Part shown: in pieces, positions 16,677-25,420 of the stretch
Layout: every line of letters starts with the position of its first letter
Position numbering within the stretch: position 1 is the stretch's first letter
Assembly: GCA_036556695.1 (NCBI GenBank)
Contig: DATBIY010000013.1
Span: 35,764 to 99,763 of the forward strand
Reading direction: 5' to 3'
DNA length: 64,000 nt
Source: DASSCW01 sp036556695
GTDB lineage: Bacteria > Chloroflexota > Limnocylindria > QHBO01
Notes under the pieces: generated by a model
The model's input: only the letters and a program-made list of their open reading frames with translations
What the model was told of the DNA's origin: nothing
Database searches by the model: none
Made by a program: the position numbers and the translations under genes

Positions 16677-19057
16677 GGCTTGAGGTCCTGCGGCGGATCA
16701 GTGGGAGCTCGGAAGGGCATCTCGTCGCCGCCGGCGGGCAGATCCTCGACCGGCGGGGTCCGCGGCTCGGGCGCCTCGAGCGAGACGCCGGGAGCGGGCG
16801 GCATCGGTCCATTGGTCATGGCGGCCAGGATGCGCTCCGGCGTGGCGGGCAGGTCGTGGATCCAGGCACCGGTGGCGTCGTGGATGGCCGCCACCACCGC
16901 CGGCGCCCCGACGTCCATGGGCAGCTCGCCCACGCCCTTGGCGCCGTGTGGCGCGCCGGAGTACGGCTTCTCGACCAAGATGCTGCGAATCGTCGGCGCA
17001 TCAAGCGCGGTGGGGATGAGGTAGGTGGCCAGGCGGTCGTTCTGGTAGCGGCCGTCCAGCAGCTTCATCTCCTCGATGGTGGCGTAGCCGATGGCCTGCA
17101 GCGAGCCGCCCTCCACCTGTCCCTCGGCCAGCACCGGGTGGATGACATGACCGATATCGTCGGCGGCCACGAAGTCGCGCACCGCGACCTCACAGGTGTC
17201 CAGGTCGACCTCCACGCGGGCCACGGCGGCCGCCCAGCCGAACGCCGGATAGGCGTCGCCGGTGTAGTTCCTGTCGTCGAACGGCACGCCCGGGTACGGC
17301 GTGAACTGCTCGTCGACGCGGCGTGGCCGGGCCGCGCGGTACGAGTCGGCGAACGGGCGGCCCGTCTCGTCCTCCACCAGCGCCCTCAGGTTCCTTGCCG
17401 CGCGGATGAGCAGGCCGCCGACCACCATGGCCGTGCGGCTGGCGACCGTGGGGCCGGAGTCCGGGACGATGGAGGTGTCCTGTGGCGCGATCTCGACCTC
17501 GTCGTACTCGACGCCCAGCGCATCGGCCACCAGCTGCGGGAAGATCGTCTTGGTGCCCTGGCCCATCTCGGTCGAGGCGGTCAGGATGCGGATGCGGTGG
17601 TCGTCGGTGAGCTCGACGCTCGCGACCGACGCCAGTTTCACCTCGCCCGAGCCGGTGAAGCCGGCCCCGTGCCAGGCCAGCGCCAGCCCCACGCCGGACG
17701 CGATGCGCGCGCCGGATCCGCGCCGCTGACGCGCCTCCCGGGTTCGCTGGCGATGGGTCTCGAACGCCGATGCCTCCGCCGCCGCCTCCAGCACCGCCTC
17801 GCCGCCGACGCTCTCGCGCAGCACCTGGCCGGTGGGTGTCACATCGCCCTCTCGATACACCCAGCGACGCCGGAGCTCGAGCGGCGACTCGCCGAGCGCA
17901 TCGGCAATGCGGTTGACCTGCATCTCGGCAGCGAACTCGGTCTGCGGCGCTCCGAAGCCGCGGAAGGCGCCGTTGGGCGGCGTGTTGGTGGCCATGGCGC
18001 GCCCCACGATGCGCACGTTCTCGCAGCGGTACGGGCCGCCGGCGTGCAGCGTTCCGCGGCTGAGCACCACCGGCGTCAGGGTGCAGTACGCGCCGCCGTC
18101 CATTATGACCTCGATCTCCTGCGCCACCAGGTCGCCGTCATGCGTCACGCCGGAGCGGTAGCGGATCACTGCCGGGTGGCGCTTGGTGGTGGCGCTGATG
18201 TCCTCGTGGCGGTCGTAGATCATGCGTACCGGCTTCTCGCACTTCCTGGCGAGCAGCGCGGCATGCAGCGCGATCATGGAGGGATATTCCTCCTTGCCGC
18301 CGAAGCCGCCGCCGGTCTCTGCCTGGACCACGACCGCCAGCTCGTCGCCCATGTCCAGCGCCCGCTTCATGGCCTTGTGGATGTAGTACGGGCACTGCAG
18401 CGAGCCATGGACCGTCATGCCACCGTCTTCGCGTGGCACGGCGATCATCGCCTGGTTCTCGATGTAGAGCTGCTCCTGGTGCCCGACCCGGTACGTGCCC
18501 TCGATCACCCGGTCGGCCTTCGCCATGGCGGCCGCCGCGTCGCCGCGCTCGACCACGTAGCGGGCGAACTGCCGGTCGCTCTCCAGGGGGTCGAAGACAG
18601 CCGACAGGCGCTCGGTGCGCAGCCGGACGTGCTTCCGCGCCTCACGCACGGTGGAGCGATCCGCCGCCGCGACCAGCGCCACCGGCTCGGCCTGATGGCG
18701 AATCTCGCCGCCAACGGGCACCAGCACCGGCTGGTCGTCGTCGATGAGGCTCACGATGTTCTCGCCGGGGATGTCGTCGGCGGTGACGACCACCACGCGG
18801 CTCCAGTCGAACGCGTCGTCCAGCTCGATGCCCAGCAGCCGCGCATGTGGCTCGGTGGAGCGGATGGTGGAGCCGTACCAGGCGCCGGGGAACACCAGGT
18901 CATCGGCGTACTTCGCCAGCCCGGTGAGCTTCTCCGGCCCCTCGCGGCGTGGGGGCGCGGTCCGGATGCGGCCACGCGCGGGCGCATCGGCCGGAATGAC
19001 CACCGCCGAGGAGGCAGTCGGTGGGGGCATCCGGGTCATGCGAGTCCGGGGCTCCAT
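16673..19057 (-). CDS. Xanthine dehydrogenase family molybdenum-binding subunit
   Basis: The 794-residue large subunit matches the aldehyde oxidase/xanthine dehydrogenase fold: QAETGGGFGGKEEYPSM for cofactor binding, NGAFRGFGAPQTEFAAE with the substrate-site arginine, and GAKGVGELPMDVGAPAV with the catalytic glutamate (GVGE). The AFRGFG form favours purine or other heterocycle hydroxylation over CO dehydrogenase, whose active-site VAYRC loop is absent. The uricase-centred cluster and the hypoxanthine-type permease in the window support xanthine or hypoxanthine as substrate. ATG 19057 has no ribosome-binding site but has TAGCAT 6 nt upstream. Confidence 0.88.
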
Positions 19058-19063
19058 CGGCGC

Positions 19064-19072
19064 ATGCTAGCG
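19064..19072 (-). promoter_or_regulatory. Candidate extended -10 box of the xanthine dehydrogenase operon
   Basis: On the minus strand CGCTAGCAT ends 6 nt before ATG 19057. This matches the recurrent nGCTAnnnT box and implies a leaderless operon mRNA. Confidence 0.45.
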
Positions 19073-19079
19073 CGACGGC

Positions 19080-19484
19080 TTACTGGCGCGCCTCCGAGAT
19101 TTCGAGCAGGTGCCCATCCGGGTCGCGGAAGAAGGCGCGCACCTCCCACTCGGAGCTGAGCGGCGGGGCGAGGAAGGTTGCGCCGCGAGCCCGCAGCTCC
19201 TGGTACGCGGCCTGGCAGTCGGCAACGCGCATGGTGAACGCATGGTCCACACGGCTGGGATCGGTGGCCGGCGCAAAAGTGACGTCCGGCTTGTCCTCGG
19301 TCGGCGGCCCGCCCGTCACCAGCAGGATCCAGGCTCCGGCCAGGCGCAGCACGCACGACGTGCCGCCGTATTCGCGGTACACCTCGGCGCCAACCACGTC
19401 GCGCCAGAAGTCGCGCGCCCGATCGACGTCGGTCACGACCAGGATGGTGGTCAGCTCGACCTCGGGACCGGGGAAGCCGCCCAT
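19080..19484 (-). CDS. VOC (glyoxalase/bleomycin resistance) superfamily protein
   Basis: The 134-residue protein has the paired beta-alpha-beta-beta-beta units of the vicinal oxygen chelate fold: TTILVVTDVDRARDFWRDVV, SCVLRLAGAWILLVTGG, HAFTMRVADCQAAYQELRA and VRAFFRDPDGHLLEISE. The substrate cannot be told. ATG 19484 is used because GAGGAGG lies 8 nt upstream; a longer reading would overlap the amidohydrolase gene. It follows that gene by 13 bases and is likely in the same transcript. Confidence 0.85.
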   Translation of the reverse strand: MGGFPGPEVELTTILVVTDVDRARDFWRDVVGAEVYREYGGTSCVLRLAGAWILLVTGGPPTEDKPDVTFAPATDPSRVDHAFTMRVADCQAAYQELRARGATFLAPPLSSEWEVRAFFRDPDGHLLEISEARQ

Positions 19485-19497
19485 GCCGCAGTCCTCC

Positions 19498-21129
19498 TCA
19501 GTCCCGAGCGTGCCGCATCGCGCGGCCCGGTGTCGCACCGGTGTGCGAGCCGCCATCCACCACCAGCGTGCCGTTCACCAGCACGTGCTCGATGCCATCC
19601 GGGAATTGTCGCGGCTCGTCATACGTGGCGTTGGCGCGCACGCGCTGCGCGTCGAAGACGACCACGTCCGCTGCGTATCCGTCGCGCAGCAGCCCGCGGC
19701 TCCTGAGGCCAAGCCGCGCGGCCGGCGCGCCGGTCATGCGGTGCACGGCTTCCTCCAGGCTGAGCAGCGCCTCCTCGCGCACGAACTGCCCCAGGATCCG
19801 CGGGAAGGAGCCGTAGGTGCGCGGCGACGGCTTCTCGCCCAGGAACGTCGAGTCGGTGCCGATCATGGCCGAGGGGTGCTGCAGGAAGCGGCGCAGTCCG
19901 TCGGTGTGCGGCCCGCTGGTGACCTGCGCCACCCGCAGGTCCTCGGACAGCAGCAGGTCGCAGATCACGTCGACCGCGTCACGGCCGGTGTCATCCATCA
20001 CGTCCGCCAGGCTTCGCGACTCCCAAGGAACGTTCTCCGGTCGCGTGAAGGCGCCCAGGCGCACGTCCGCCCAACCTGCCGCGCCGGCGTAGGCCGCCCC
20101 GCGGGCGGCCAGCTCCTGGCGAATCCGGTCACGCATTCCGGCGTCCGCCAGGCGTTCTTTCAGCGGCGCGGGGCCCCCGGCCTGGACCCACTGCGGCAGC
20201 TGGATGAGCAGCCGGGTCGACGCCCACTCGTAGGGGTAGGTGTCGAAGCTGACGTCCTGCCCGGCGGCCTGCGCATCGTCGACCAGCGCCAGCAGCTGCT
20301 CCGGCGTCCCCGGATAGGTGAGGCGGTGATAGAAGTGGGTGATGTGCGCCGGCCCTTCGCCACGGCGCCCGATCTCGACCGCCTCGCGAAACGGGTCCAT
20401 GAAGCGATCGCCAAGCGGGTAGCGGACGTGGGTGTGGTAGATGCCGCCGTGGCGCGCCGCCTCCGCCGTCAGCGCGGCCAGCTCATCGGTCGAGGCATAC
20501 GAGCCCGGCGGGTAGTCCAGGCCGCTGGAGATGCCGAAGGCGCCTTCCTCCATGGCCTCGCGCAGCATGGCGCGCATGCTGGCCAGCGCCCGCTCATCGG
20601 CCGGTGCATCGTCCCAGCCGATGGCGCCGATGCGCAGCGCGCTGTTCCCGACCAGCACCCCGACGTTGATGGCCTGCCCGCGGTCGTATCGGTCCAGGTA
20701 GGAAGCGACCGTGTCCCAGTCGTAGTCAAGCGGCGGGTCGCCGTCCAGGCCGGCGTTCAGGCGGACGAAGGCCTCCAGGTCGTCGCGATGGGCGAAGGGC
20801 GCGTAGCCGTTGCCGTCGACGCCGATGATCTCCGTGGTGACACCCTGGCGCACCTTCGGCTCATGCCGCGGATCGGCCAGGATCACCAGCCCGCCGTGCG
20901 AGTGCAGGTCGATGAACCCCGGCGCCACCACCATGCCCGTCGCGTCAAGGACGCGTCGCGCCTCCGGCTGCCACCCAGCCGGTCCCAGCTGCAGGCGACC
21001 GTCCCGCACGCCAACTGTTCCCGGCGCAGTGGCTGCGCCACTGCCATCCACCAGGCTGCCACCGCTGATGAGCAGCTCGACCCGCTGAGGGAGAGCCTTG
21101 TCGTGCTCGTCGCGACCGGCCATCTCCAC
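19498..21129 (-). CDS. N-acyl-D-amino-acid deacylase (D-aminoacylase)-like amidohydrolase
   Basis: The protein of about 543 residues starts with the amidohydrolase barrel entry GTVGVRDGRLQLG and APGFIDLHSHGG (metal-binding H-x-H). VRQGVTTEIIGVDGNGYAP, HTHVRYPLGDRF, PAHITHFYHRLTYPG and MIGTDSTFLGEKPSPRTYG are features of the D-aminoacylase branch. It probably deacylates an N-acyl amino acid or related amide. GTG 21129 sits 6 nt after a TATACT box; the nearby ATG 21123 is an alternative. It is divergent from mocA with overlapping promoters. Confidence 0.85.
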   Translation of the reverse strand: MEMAGRDEHDKALPQRVELLISGGSLVDGSGAATAPGTVGVRDGRLQLGPAGWQPEARRVLDATGMVVAPGFIDLHSHGGLVILADPRHEPKVRQGVTTEIIGVDGNGYAPFAHRDDLEAFVRLNAGLDGDPPLDYDWDTVASYLDRYDRGQAINVGVLVGNSALRIGAIGWDDAPADERALASMRAMLREAMEEGAFGISSGLDYPPGSYASTDELAALTAEAARHGGIYHTHVRYPLGDRFMDPFREAVEIGRRGEGPAHITHFYHRLTYPGTPEQLLALVDDAQAAGQDVSFDTYPYEWASTRLLIQLPQWVQAGGPAPLKERLADAGMRDRIRQELAARGAAYAGAAGWADVRLGAFTRPENVPWESRSLADVMDDTGRDAVDVICDLLLSEDLRVAQVTSGPHTDGLRRFLQHPSAMIGTDSTFLGEKPSPRTYGSFPRILGQFVREEALLSLEEAVHRMTGAPAARLGLRSRGLLRDGYAADVVVFDAQRVRANATYDEPRQFPDGIEHVLVNGTLVVDGGSHTGATPGRAMRHARD

Positions 21130-21135
21130 GGGCGC

Positions 21136-21143
21136 AGTATATG
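21136..21143. promoter_or_regulatory. Overlapping divergent -10 boxes between the deacylase and mocA-like genes
   Basis: The stretch AGTATATG serves both strands. Minus strand: TATACT (21141-21136) ends 6 nt before GTG 21129. Plus strand: GTATAT or TATATG ends 5-6 nt before ATG 21149. Only 19 bases separate the two start codons, so both transcripts would be leaderless and share their -10 bases. Confidence 0.55.
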
Positions 21144-21148
21144 GACCG

Positions 21149-21757
21149 ATGGAGAGGCCGCAGCACGTCGCGGCGGTGGTCCTGGCGGCGGGCGAGTCCC
21201 GCCGCTTCGGGTCGCCGAAGCAGCTCGCCCAGCTGGATGGACGCACGTTGCTGGAGCACGTCCTGGAGCTGGCGCGGGCTGCCGAGCTCGACCCGGTGGT
21301 GGCGGTCGTGCCGGTATGGCTCAGCCGCCCCGCCTCGATGGACGACGAGCGGCTGCGCTGGGTGCGCAACCCGCACCCGGAGCGAGGGATGAGCCACTCG
21401 CTGCGGCTCGGCTTCGCCGCGCTGCCACGGGACGTCGAGGCGGCGGTGATCCTGCTCGGCGACCAGCCGAGCGTTGGCCTGGCGACCATCGGCAGGCTGC
21501 TGCTGGCACGTGGCGAGCGCCCGCTGATTGCCACGCGAGCGGAGGGACGGATGGCGGCGCCTGTCCTGGTCGATCGCAGCCATTTCGGCGTGGTGGAGCA
21601 GCCGAGCGGTGACATCGGCCTGCGGGAGGTGCTTGCAAGCCATCCCGAATGGGTTTTGGCAGTGGATGTCGAGCGCGCGCCGTCGGACGTCGACACGCCC
21701 GATGACCTCGCTAGAATCGGTCACATGTTCGATTCCGAGGCTGGCAAGCGGCGCTGA
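21149..21757 (+). CDS. MocA-like molybdenum cofactor cytidylyltransferase (NTP-transferase)
   Basis: The 202-residue protein is a MobA/MocA-type nucleotidyltransferase. The N-terminal VAAVVLAAGESRRFGSPKQL is the nucleotide-binding loop, and ILLGDQPSVGLATIGRLL carries the metal-binding Asp. MocA adds CMP to molybdopterin to form the cofactor used by xanthine dehydrogenases, which fits the large-subunit gene 2 kb away. Another nucleotidyltransferase role is possible. The ATG at 21149 is chosen from the start of homology and the adjacent -10 box. Its TGA shares a base with the ATG of ruvB. Confidence 0.82.
   Translation: MERPQHVAAVVLAAGESRRFGSPKQLAQLDGRTLLEHVLELARAAELDPVVAVVPVWLSRPASMDDERLRWVRNPHPERGMSHSLRLGFAALPRDVEAAVILLGDQPSVGLATIGRLLLARGERPLIATRAEGRMAAPVLVDRSHFGVVEQPSGDIGLREVLASHPEWVLAVDVERAPSDVDTPDDLARIGHMFDSEAGKRR
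21709..21717 (+). promoter_or_regulatory. Candidate extended -10 box for ruvB inside the mocA-like gene
   Basis: CGCTAGAAT lies near the 3' end of the mocA-like gene, 39 bases before ATG 21757. It matches the recurrent box and could give ruvB its own transcript. Confidence 0.4.
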
Positions 21758-22797
21758 TGACCATCGAGCGGGTGACCAGCCCGGAGATCGCCGAGGACGA
21801 GCTGGTCCTGGAGGCCAGCGTCCGGCCGCGACGGCTGGATGAGTTCGCCGGGCAGGATCGGGTCAAGCAGAACCTGGCGATCCTGATCGACGCGGCGCGG
21901 CAGCGCGATGAGCCGGTCGACCACGTCCTGCTCTACGGCCCGCCGGGGCTGGGCAAGACGACGCTGGCCAACATCGTGGCCGCCGAGATGGGGGCGCAGA
22001 TCCGCACCACCTCCGGTCCGGCCATCGAGCGCGCCGGCGACCTGGCCGCGGTGCTCACCGCACTGGGCAAGGGCGACGTGCTGTTCATCGACGAGATCCA
22101 CCGGCTGAGCCACGCGGTGGAGGAGATCCTGTACCCGGCCATGGAGGACTTCGCGCTGGACGTGGTGCTGGGCAAGGGTCCCGGCGCGCGCACGGTGCGG
22201 CTGCAGATCGAGCACGTGACGGTGATCGGCGCCACGACCCGGGTGGGGAGCATCACCGGCCCCCTGCGCGACCGGTTCGGCGCGACCTACCGGCTGGACT
22301 ACTACTCGCAGGAGGACCTGGAGCGGATCCTGCGCCGCAGCGCCGACATCCTGGAGGTTTCCCTGCCCGATGACGCCGCTCGCCTGGTCGCCGGTCGCTC
22401 CCGCGGCACGCCGCGCATCGCCAACCGGCTGCTCAAGCGGGTAAGAGACTACGCGCAGGTGCGCGGCGATGGCGACGTGACCGAGGCGCTGGCGGCCGAT
22501 GCGCTCGCCCTGCTGGACATCGACGAACGCGGCCTGGATGCCATGGATCGCCAGCTGCTGACCGCCATGGCCGAGCATCACGCCGGCGGGCCGGTGGGGC
22601 TGGCCACCATGGCGGCCACCGTCTCGGAGCCGATCGAGACCATCGAGGACGTGGTGGAGCCGTACCTGATGCAGATCGGCCTGCTGGCTCGCACGTCGCG
22701 CGGCCGGTTGCTGACGGAGTCCGGCTGGCGCCACCTGGGCCTGATACCGCCGGCGGGGGCATCGGCTCCGAACCAGCAACCCGGGCTGTTCGACTAG
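21757..22797 (+). CDS. ruvB: Holliday junction branch migration ATPase RuvB
   Basis: RuvB is the AAA+ ring motor that drives branch migration with RuvA. The 346-residue protein has the family length with Walker A GPPGLGKTTLANIVA near residue 65, Walker B LFIDEIHRLSHAVEE, sensor motif IGATTRVGSITGPLRDRFG, and the C-terminal winged-helix domain (TAMAEHHAGGPVGLATMAA). The start ATG overlaps the stop of the mocA-like gene (TGATG). It is separated from ruvC-ruvA by 17 kb. Confidence 0.96.
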   Translation: MTIERVTSPEIAEDELVLEASVRPRRLDEFAGQDRVKQNLAILIDAARQRDEPVDHVLLYGPPGLGKTTLANIVAAEMGAQIRTTSGPAIERAGDLAAVLTALGKGDVLFIDEIHRLSHAVEEILYPAMEDFALDVVLGKGPGARTVRLQIEHVTVIGATTRVGSITGPLRDRFGATYRLDYYSQEDLERILRRSADILEVSLPDDAARLVAGRSRGTPRIANRLLKRVRDYAQVRGDGDVTEALAADALALLDIDERGLDAMDRQLLTAMAEHHAGGPVGLATMAATVSEPIETIEDVVEPYLMQIGLLARTSRGRLLTESGWRHLGLIPPAGASAPNQQPGLFD

Positions 22798-22801
22798 CCC
22801 G

Positions 22802-23515
22802 GTGTCCGTCCGCGACGCCTGGGAAGAGGAGGCCGCCAACTGGCTGGCCTGGGCACGGACTCCCGGGCACGACAGCTATTGGCGATTCCACCGCGACCGC
22901 TTCCTGGCGCTGCTGTCGCCGCCACCGACGCGACTCCTGGACGTCGGCTGTGGCGAGGGTCGCCTGCCGCGCGACCTGAAGAGCGCCGGCTACGAGGTGG
23001 TCGGCATCGACGGCTCGTCGACGTTGGTCCAGCACGCACTGGCCGCGGACCCGGGCGGCGACTACAGGGTGGCCGATGCGGCCGCGCTGCCCTTCGAGGA
23101 CGGCACGTTCCCGCTCGTCACGGCCTTCATGTCGCTGCATGACATCGATGACGCCGCGGGAGCGCTCGCCGAGATGGCGCGTGTCCTGCAACCGGGCGGC
23201 AGCCTGTGCATGGCGATGGTGCACCCCATCAACTCAGCGGGCGCCTTTGAGGACGACGAAGCGGATGCGCCATTCGTCATCCGTGACTCGTACTTCGAGG
23301 AGCGCCGGTATGCCGATTCGGTCGAGCGCGACGGCCTGCAGATGACCTTCACCAGCTACCACCGACCGCTGCAGGCTTACACCGCCTGGCTGGAAGCGGC
23401 CGGCATGACCATCCGACAGATCGTGGAGGTCGAGGACAGCACCGCGCCAGCCGGTTCGCGGTGGCAGCGCATTCCGCTCTTCATCCACCTGCGAGCAACG
23501 AAGGACGCGGGGTGA
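22802..23515 (+). CDS. Class I SAM-dependent methyltransferase
   Basis: The 237-residue protein has motif I LLDVGCGEGRLPRDLKSAGY near residue 43, VVGIDGSSTLVQHA, the ADAAALPFEDGTFPLVTAFM segment of the ubiE/type-11 class, and ARVLQPGGSLCMAMVHPIN. The substrate is unknown. The GTG start follows ruvB by 4 bases and the stop overlaps the DUF2905 gene (GTGA), so the three are co-transcribed. Confidence 0.85.
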   Translation: MSVRDAWEEEAANWLAWARTPGHDSYWRFHRDRFLALLSPPPTRLLDVGCGEGRLPRDLKSAGYEVVGIDGSSTLVQHALAADPGGDYRVADAAALPFEDGTFPLVTAFMSLHDIDDAAGALAEMARVLQPGGSLCMAMVHPINSAGAFEDDEADAPFVIRDSYFEERRYADSVERDGLQMTFTSYHRPLQAYTAWLEAAGMTIRQIVEVEDSTAPAGSRWQRIPLFIHLRATKDAG

Positions 23516-23727
23516 GCCCGGAGATCGGGCGGGTGCTGCTGCTCATCGGCGTCGTGCTGGTGGTCGTCGGCGGCCTGGCCGCGCTGGGGGTGAAGCTGCC
23601 GTTCGGGCGGCTGCCTGGCGACATCGCCATTGAAGGCGAGCGCGGCGGCATCTACATCCCGCTGGGCACGATGCTCGTCATCTCGCTCGTGCTGACCATC
23701 CTGGCCAACTTCTTCCTGCGACGCTGA
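23512..23727 (+). CDS. DUF2905 two-helix membrane protein
   Basis: The 71-residue protein has two membrane helices (GRVLLLIGVVLVVVGGLAAL and TMLVISLVLTILANFFL) around KLPFGRLPGDIAIEGERGGI, the invariant core of DUF2905. It is often encoded next to ruvB, as here. The function is unknown. The GTG overlaps the methyltransferase stop and is preceded by AGGA. Confidence 0.88.
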   Translation: MSPEIGRVLLLIGVVLVVVGGLAALGVKLPFGRLPGDIAIEGERGGIYIPLGTMLVISLVLTILANFFLRR

Positions 23728-24021
23728 CGCGCCCGGCGAGCCTTTCCTGACGAAGATTCCCGCCCTACGGGACTACCGACGAAGAAGGGCCGAATTCGGG
23801 CCTAAGACGGCTGCAACCTGGTCGAATTTCCCGTCCCGCGAGAATCGGCAATGAGAAGGGCCGGCTTCCTGTTCGTTGCTTCCACCCCACGGGAATCGGC
23901 GGCAGCGAAGCGGGCACGAGAGCCCCGCGCGCGAAAGACCTAGCCCAGCGCGTCTTCTCCGGGGTAGGATCGCGCCGACCGCGTCCCCCCAAGGCATAGG
24001 CGCGGGGGACGGGTCCGGAGG
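23728..24021. other. Long intergenic/leader region before the purine permease gene
   Basis: This 294-base region has several short palindromes: CCCG(CCCTA)CGGG around 23760, CCGAATTCGG around 23792, and a perfect 8-bp stem CGTCCCCC/GGGGGACG at 23982-23989 and 24004-24011 just before the ribosome-binding site. TAGGAT at 23965-23970 could be the -10 box, giving a leader of about 45 nt that contains that last hairpin. I could not match it to a known purine riboswitch. Confidence 0.5.
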
Positions 24022-25356
24022 ATGGAGGGCTTGTCAATCGTGGAGGAATTCTTCCACCTGCGCGAACGGGGGACGACCGTCGGCACCGAGATCAAGGCCG
24101 GCGTAACCACCTTCATGGTGATGGTCTACATCGTCGCCGTGAACCCGCTGATCCTGAGCGCCGCGGGGATCGACGTCGGCGCTGCCGCTGCGGCCACCGC
24201 CCTGACCGCGGGCGTGATGACCATCCTGATGGGAGTGATCGGCAACGTGCCGATCGCCATCGCCGCGGGGCTGGGCATCAACGGCATCGTCGCCTTCGGC
24301 CTGGTGATCGGGGCGGGGCTGACGCCGGCTGGTGCCATGGCCGTCATCGTGATGGAAGGCGTGGTCATCACCCTGCTGGTCCTGATCGGCCTGCGGGAGG
24401 CGGTGATGAACGCGGTGCCGCTCAGCCTGAAACGAGCCATCGCCGTCGGCATCGGCCTGTTCATCCTGTTCATCGGCTTCTTCGATGGCAGCCTGATCAC
24501 CGCCGGCCAGGGGACGCCGGTCCAGTTCGTATTCCCGAATTCGCCAGAGGCTTCGGTCACGATCATCGGCCTGGCGATCACCATCATCCTGTTCGTGCGC
24601 AAGGTGCCGGCGGCGCTGCTGATCAGCATCGTGCTGACCAGCGTGGTTGCCTTCATCCTGGGCGTCGGCAAGTTCCCCGAGCAGGGGCTGTCGGTCGCGC
24701 CGGACTTCAGCACCATCGGCAACCTGGACTTCTCGAACGTCTTCAGCCACCTCGGCCTGGTGGCCGCGCTGCTGACGATCTTCACCATCATGCTGGCCGA
24801 CTTCTTCGACACGATGGGCACGGCCACGGCCATCACCGAGCAGGCCGGGCTGACAACCGAGAAGGGCGAGGTGCCGGGCATCGGCCGCATCCTGTTGGTC
24901 GACTCGGTCGCTGCCGTGGCCGGCGGAGCAGCCGGCATCAGCTCGAACACCAGCTACATCGAGAGCGCCGCCGGCGTCGCGGAGGGCGGCCGCACCGGCC
25001 TGACTTCGGTCGTCGTGGGCCTGCTCTTCCTGGTGATGGTGTTCCTGTCACCGCTGGTCGAGCTCATCCCGCTGCAGGCCACGGCCCCGGTGCTCATCGT
25101 GGTCGGCTACCTCATGGCCACCCTGATCAAGGACATCGACTTCACCGACGTCGAGGAAGGCCTGCCGGCACTCTTCGGCGTGATCCTGATGCCGATCACC
25201 TTCAGCATCACGGTGGGCATCGGCGCCGCCTTCATCAGCTACGTGCTCATCAAGGTAGTGCGCGGCAAGATCGATGAGATCCACCTGCTGATGTGGGTCA
25301 CCGCCATCGCCTTTGCCGTGTATTTCGCGCAGACCTGGCTGAACCAGGTCCTGTAG
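24022..25356 (+). CDS. NCS2/AzgA-family purine (hypoxanthine/guanine/adenine) permease
   Basis: The 444-residue protein has about 12-14 membrane segments and the AzgA-like hallmarks: the N-terminal GTTVGTEIKAGVTTFMVMVY, NPLILSAAGI, the ADFFDTMGTATAITEQAGL segment and GISSNTSYIESAAGVAEGGR. AzgA/PbuG-type transporters import nucleobases by proton symport. It would feed the xanthine dehydrogenase and uricase pathway encoded in the same window. The start is uncertain: ATG 24022 has its GGAGG directly adjacent, while GTG 24040 (VEEFFHLRERG) has GGAGGG 10 nt upstream and fits the usual family N-terminus better. Confidence 0.9.
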   Translation: MEGLSIVEEFFHLRERGTTVGTEIKAGVTTFMVMVYIVAVNPLILSAAGIDVGAAAAATALTAGVMTILMGVIGNVPIAIAAGLGINGIVAFGLVIGAGLTPAGAMAVIVMEGVVITLLVLIGLREAVMNAVPLSLKRAIAVGIGLFILFIGFFDGSLITAGQGTPVQFVFPNSPEASVTIIGLAITIILFVRKVPAALLISIVLTSVVAFILGVGKFPEQGLSVAPDFSTIGNLDFSNVFSHLGLVAALLTIFTIMLADFFDTMGTATAITEQAGLTTEKGEVPGIGRILLVDSVAAVAGGAAGISSNTSYIESAAGVAEGGRTGLTSVVVGLLFLVMVFLSPLVELIPLQATAPVLIVVGYLMATLIKDIDFTDVEEGLPALFGVILMPITFSITVGIGAAFISYVLIKVVRGKIDEIHLLMWVTAIAFAVYFAQTWLNQVL

Positions 25357-25373
25357 CGCCGATATCTCTCATG

Positions 25374-25403
25374 GCGCCCGGCCGGATCCGTCCGGCCGGG
25401 CGC
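25374..25403 (+). terminator. Perfect 13-bp hairpin after the permease gene
   Basis: A 13-bp GC-rich inverted repeat (25374-25386 and 25391-25403) with a four-base loop TCCG is followed by TAGTCTT. It starts 17 bases after the permease stop, a position and form typical of an intrinsic terminator, although the T-run is short. Its 3' arm runs into the candidate queA -10 box CGCTAGTCT (25401-25409). Confidence 0.6.
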
Positions 25404-25420
25404 TAGTCTTGCCGGCATCC

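Noticed and set aside
23728..24021. A purine riboswitch before the permease gene
   Set aside because: The conserved purine-aptamer junction bases could not be found.
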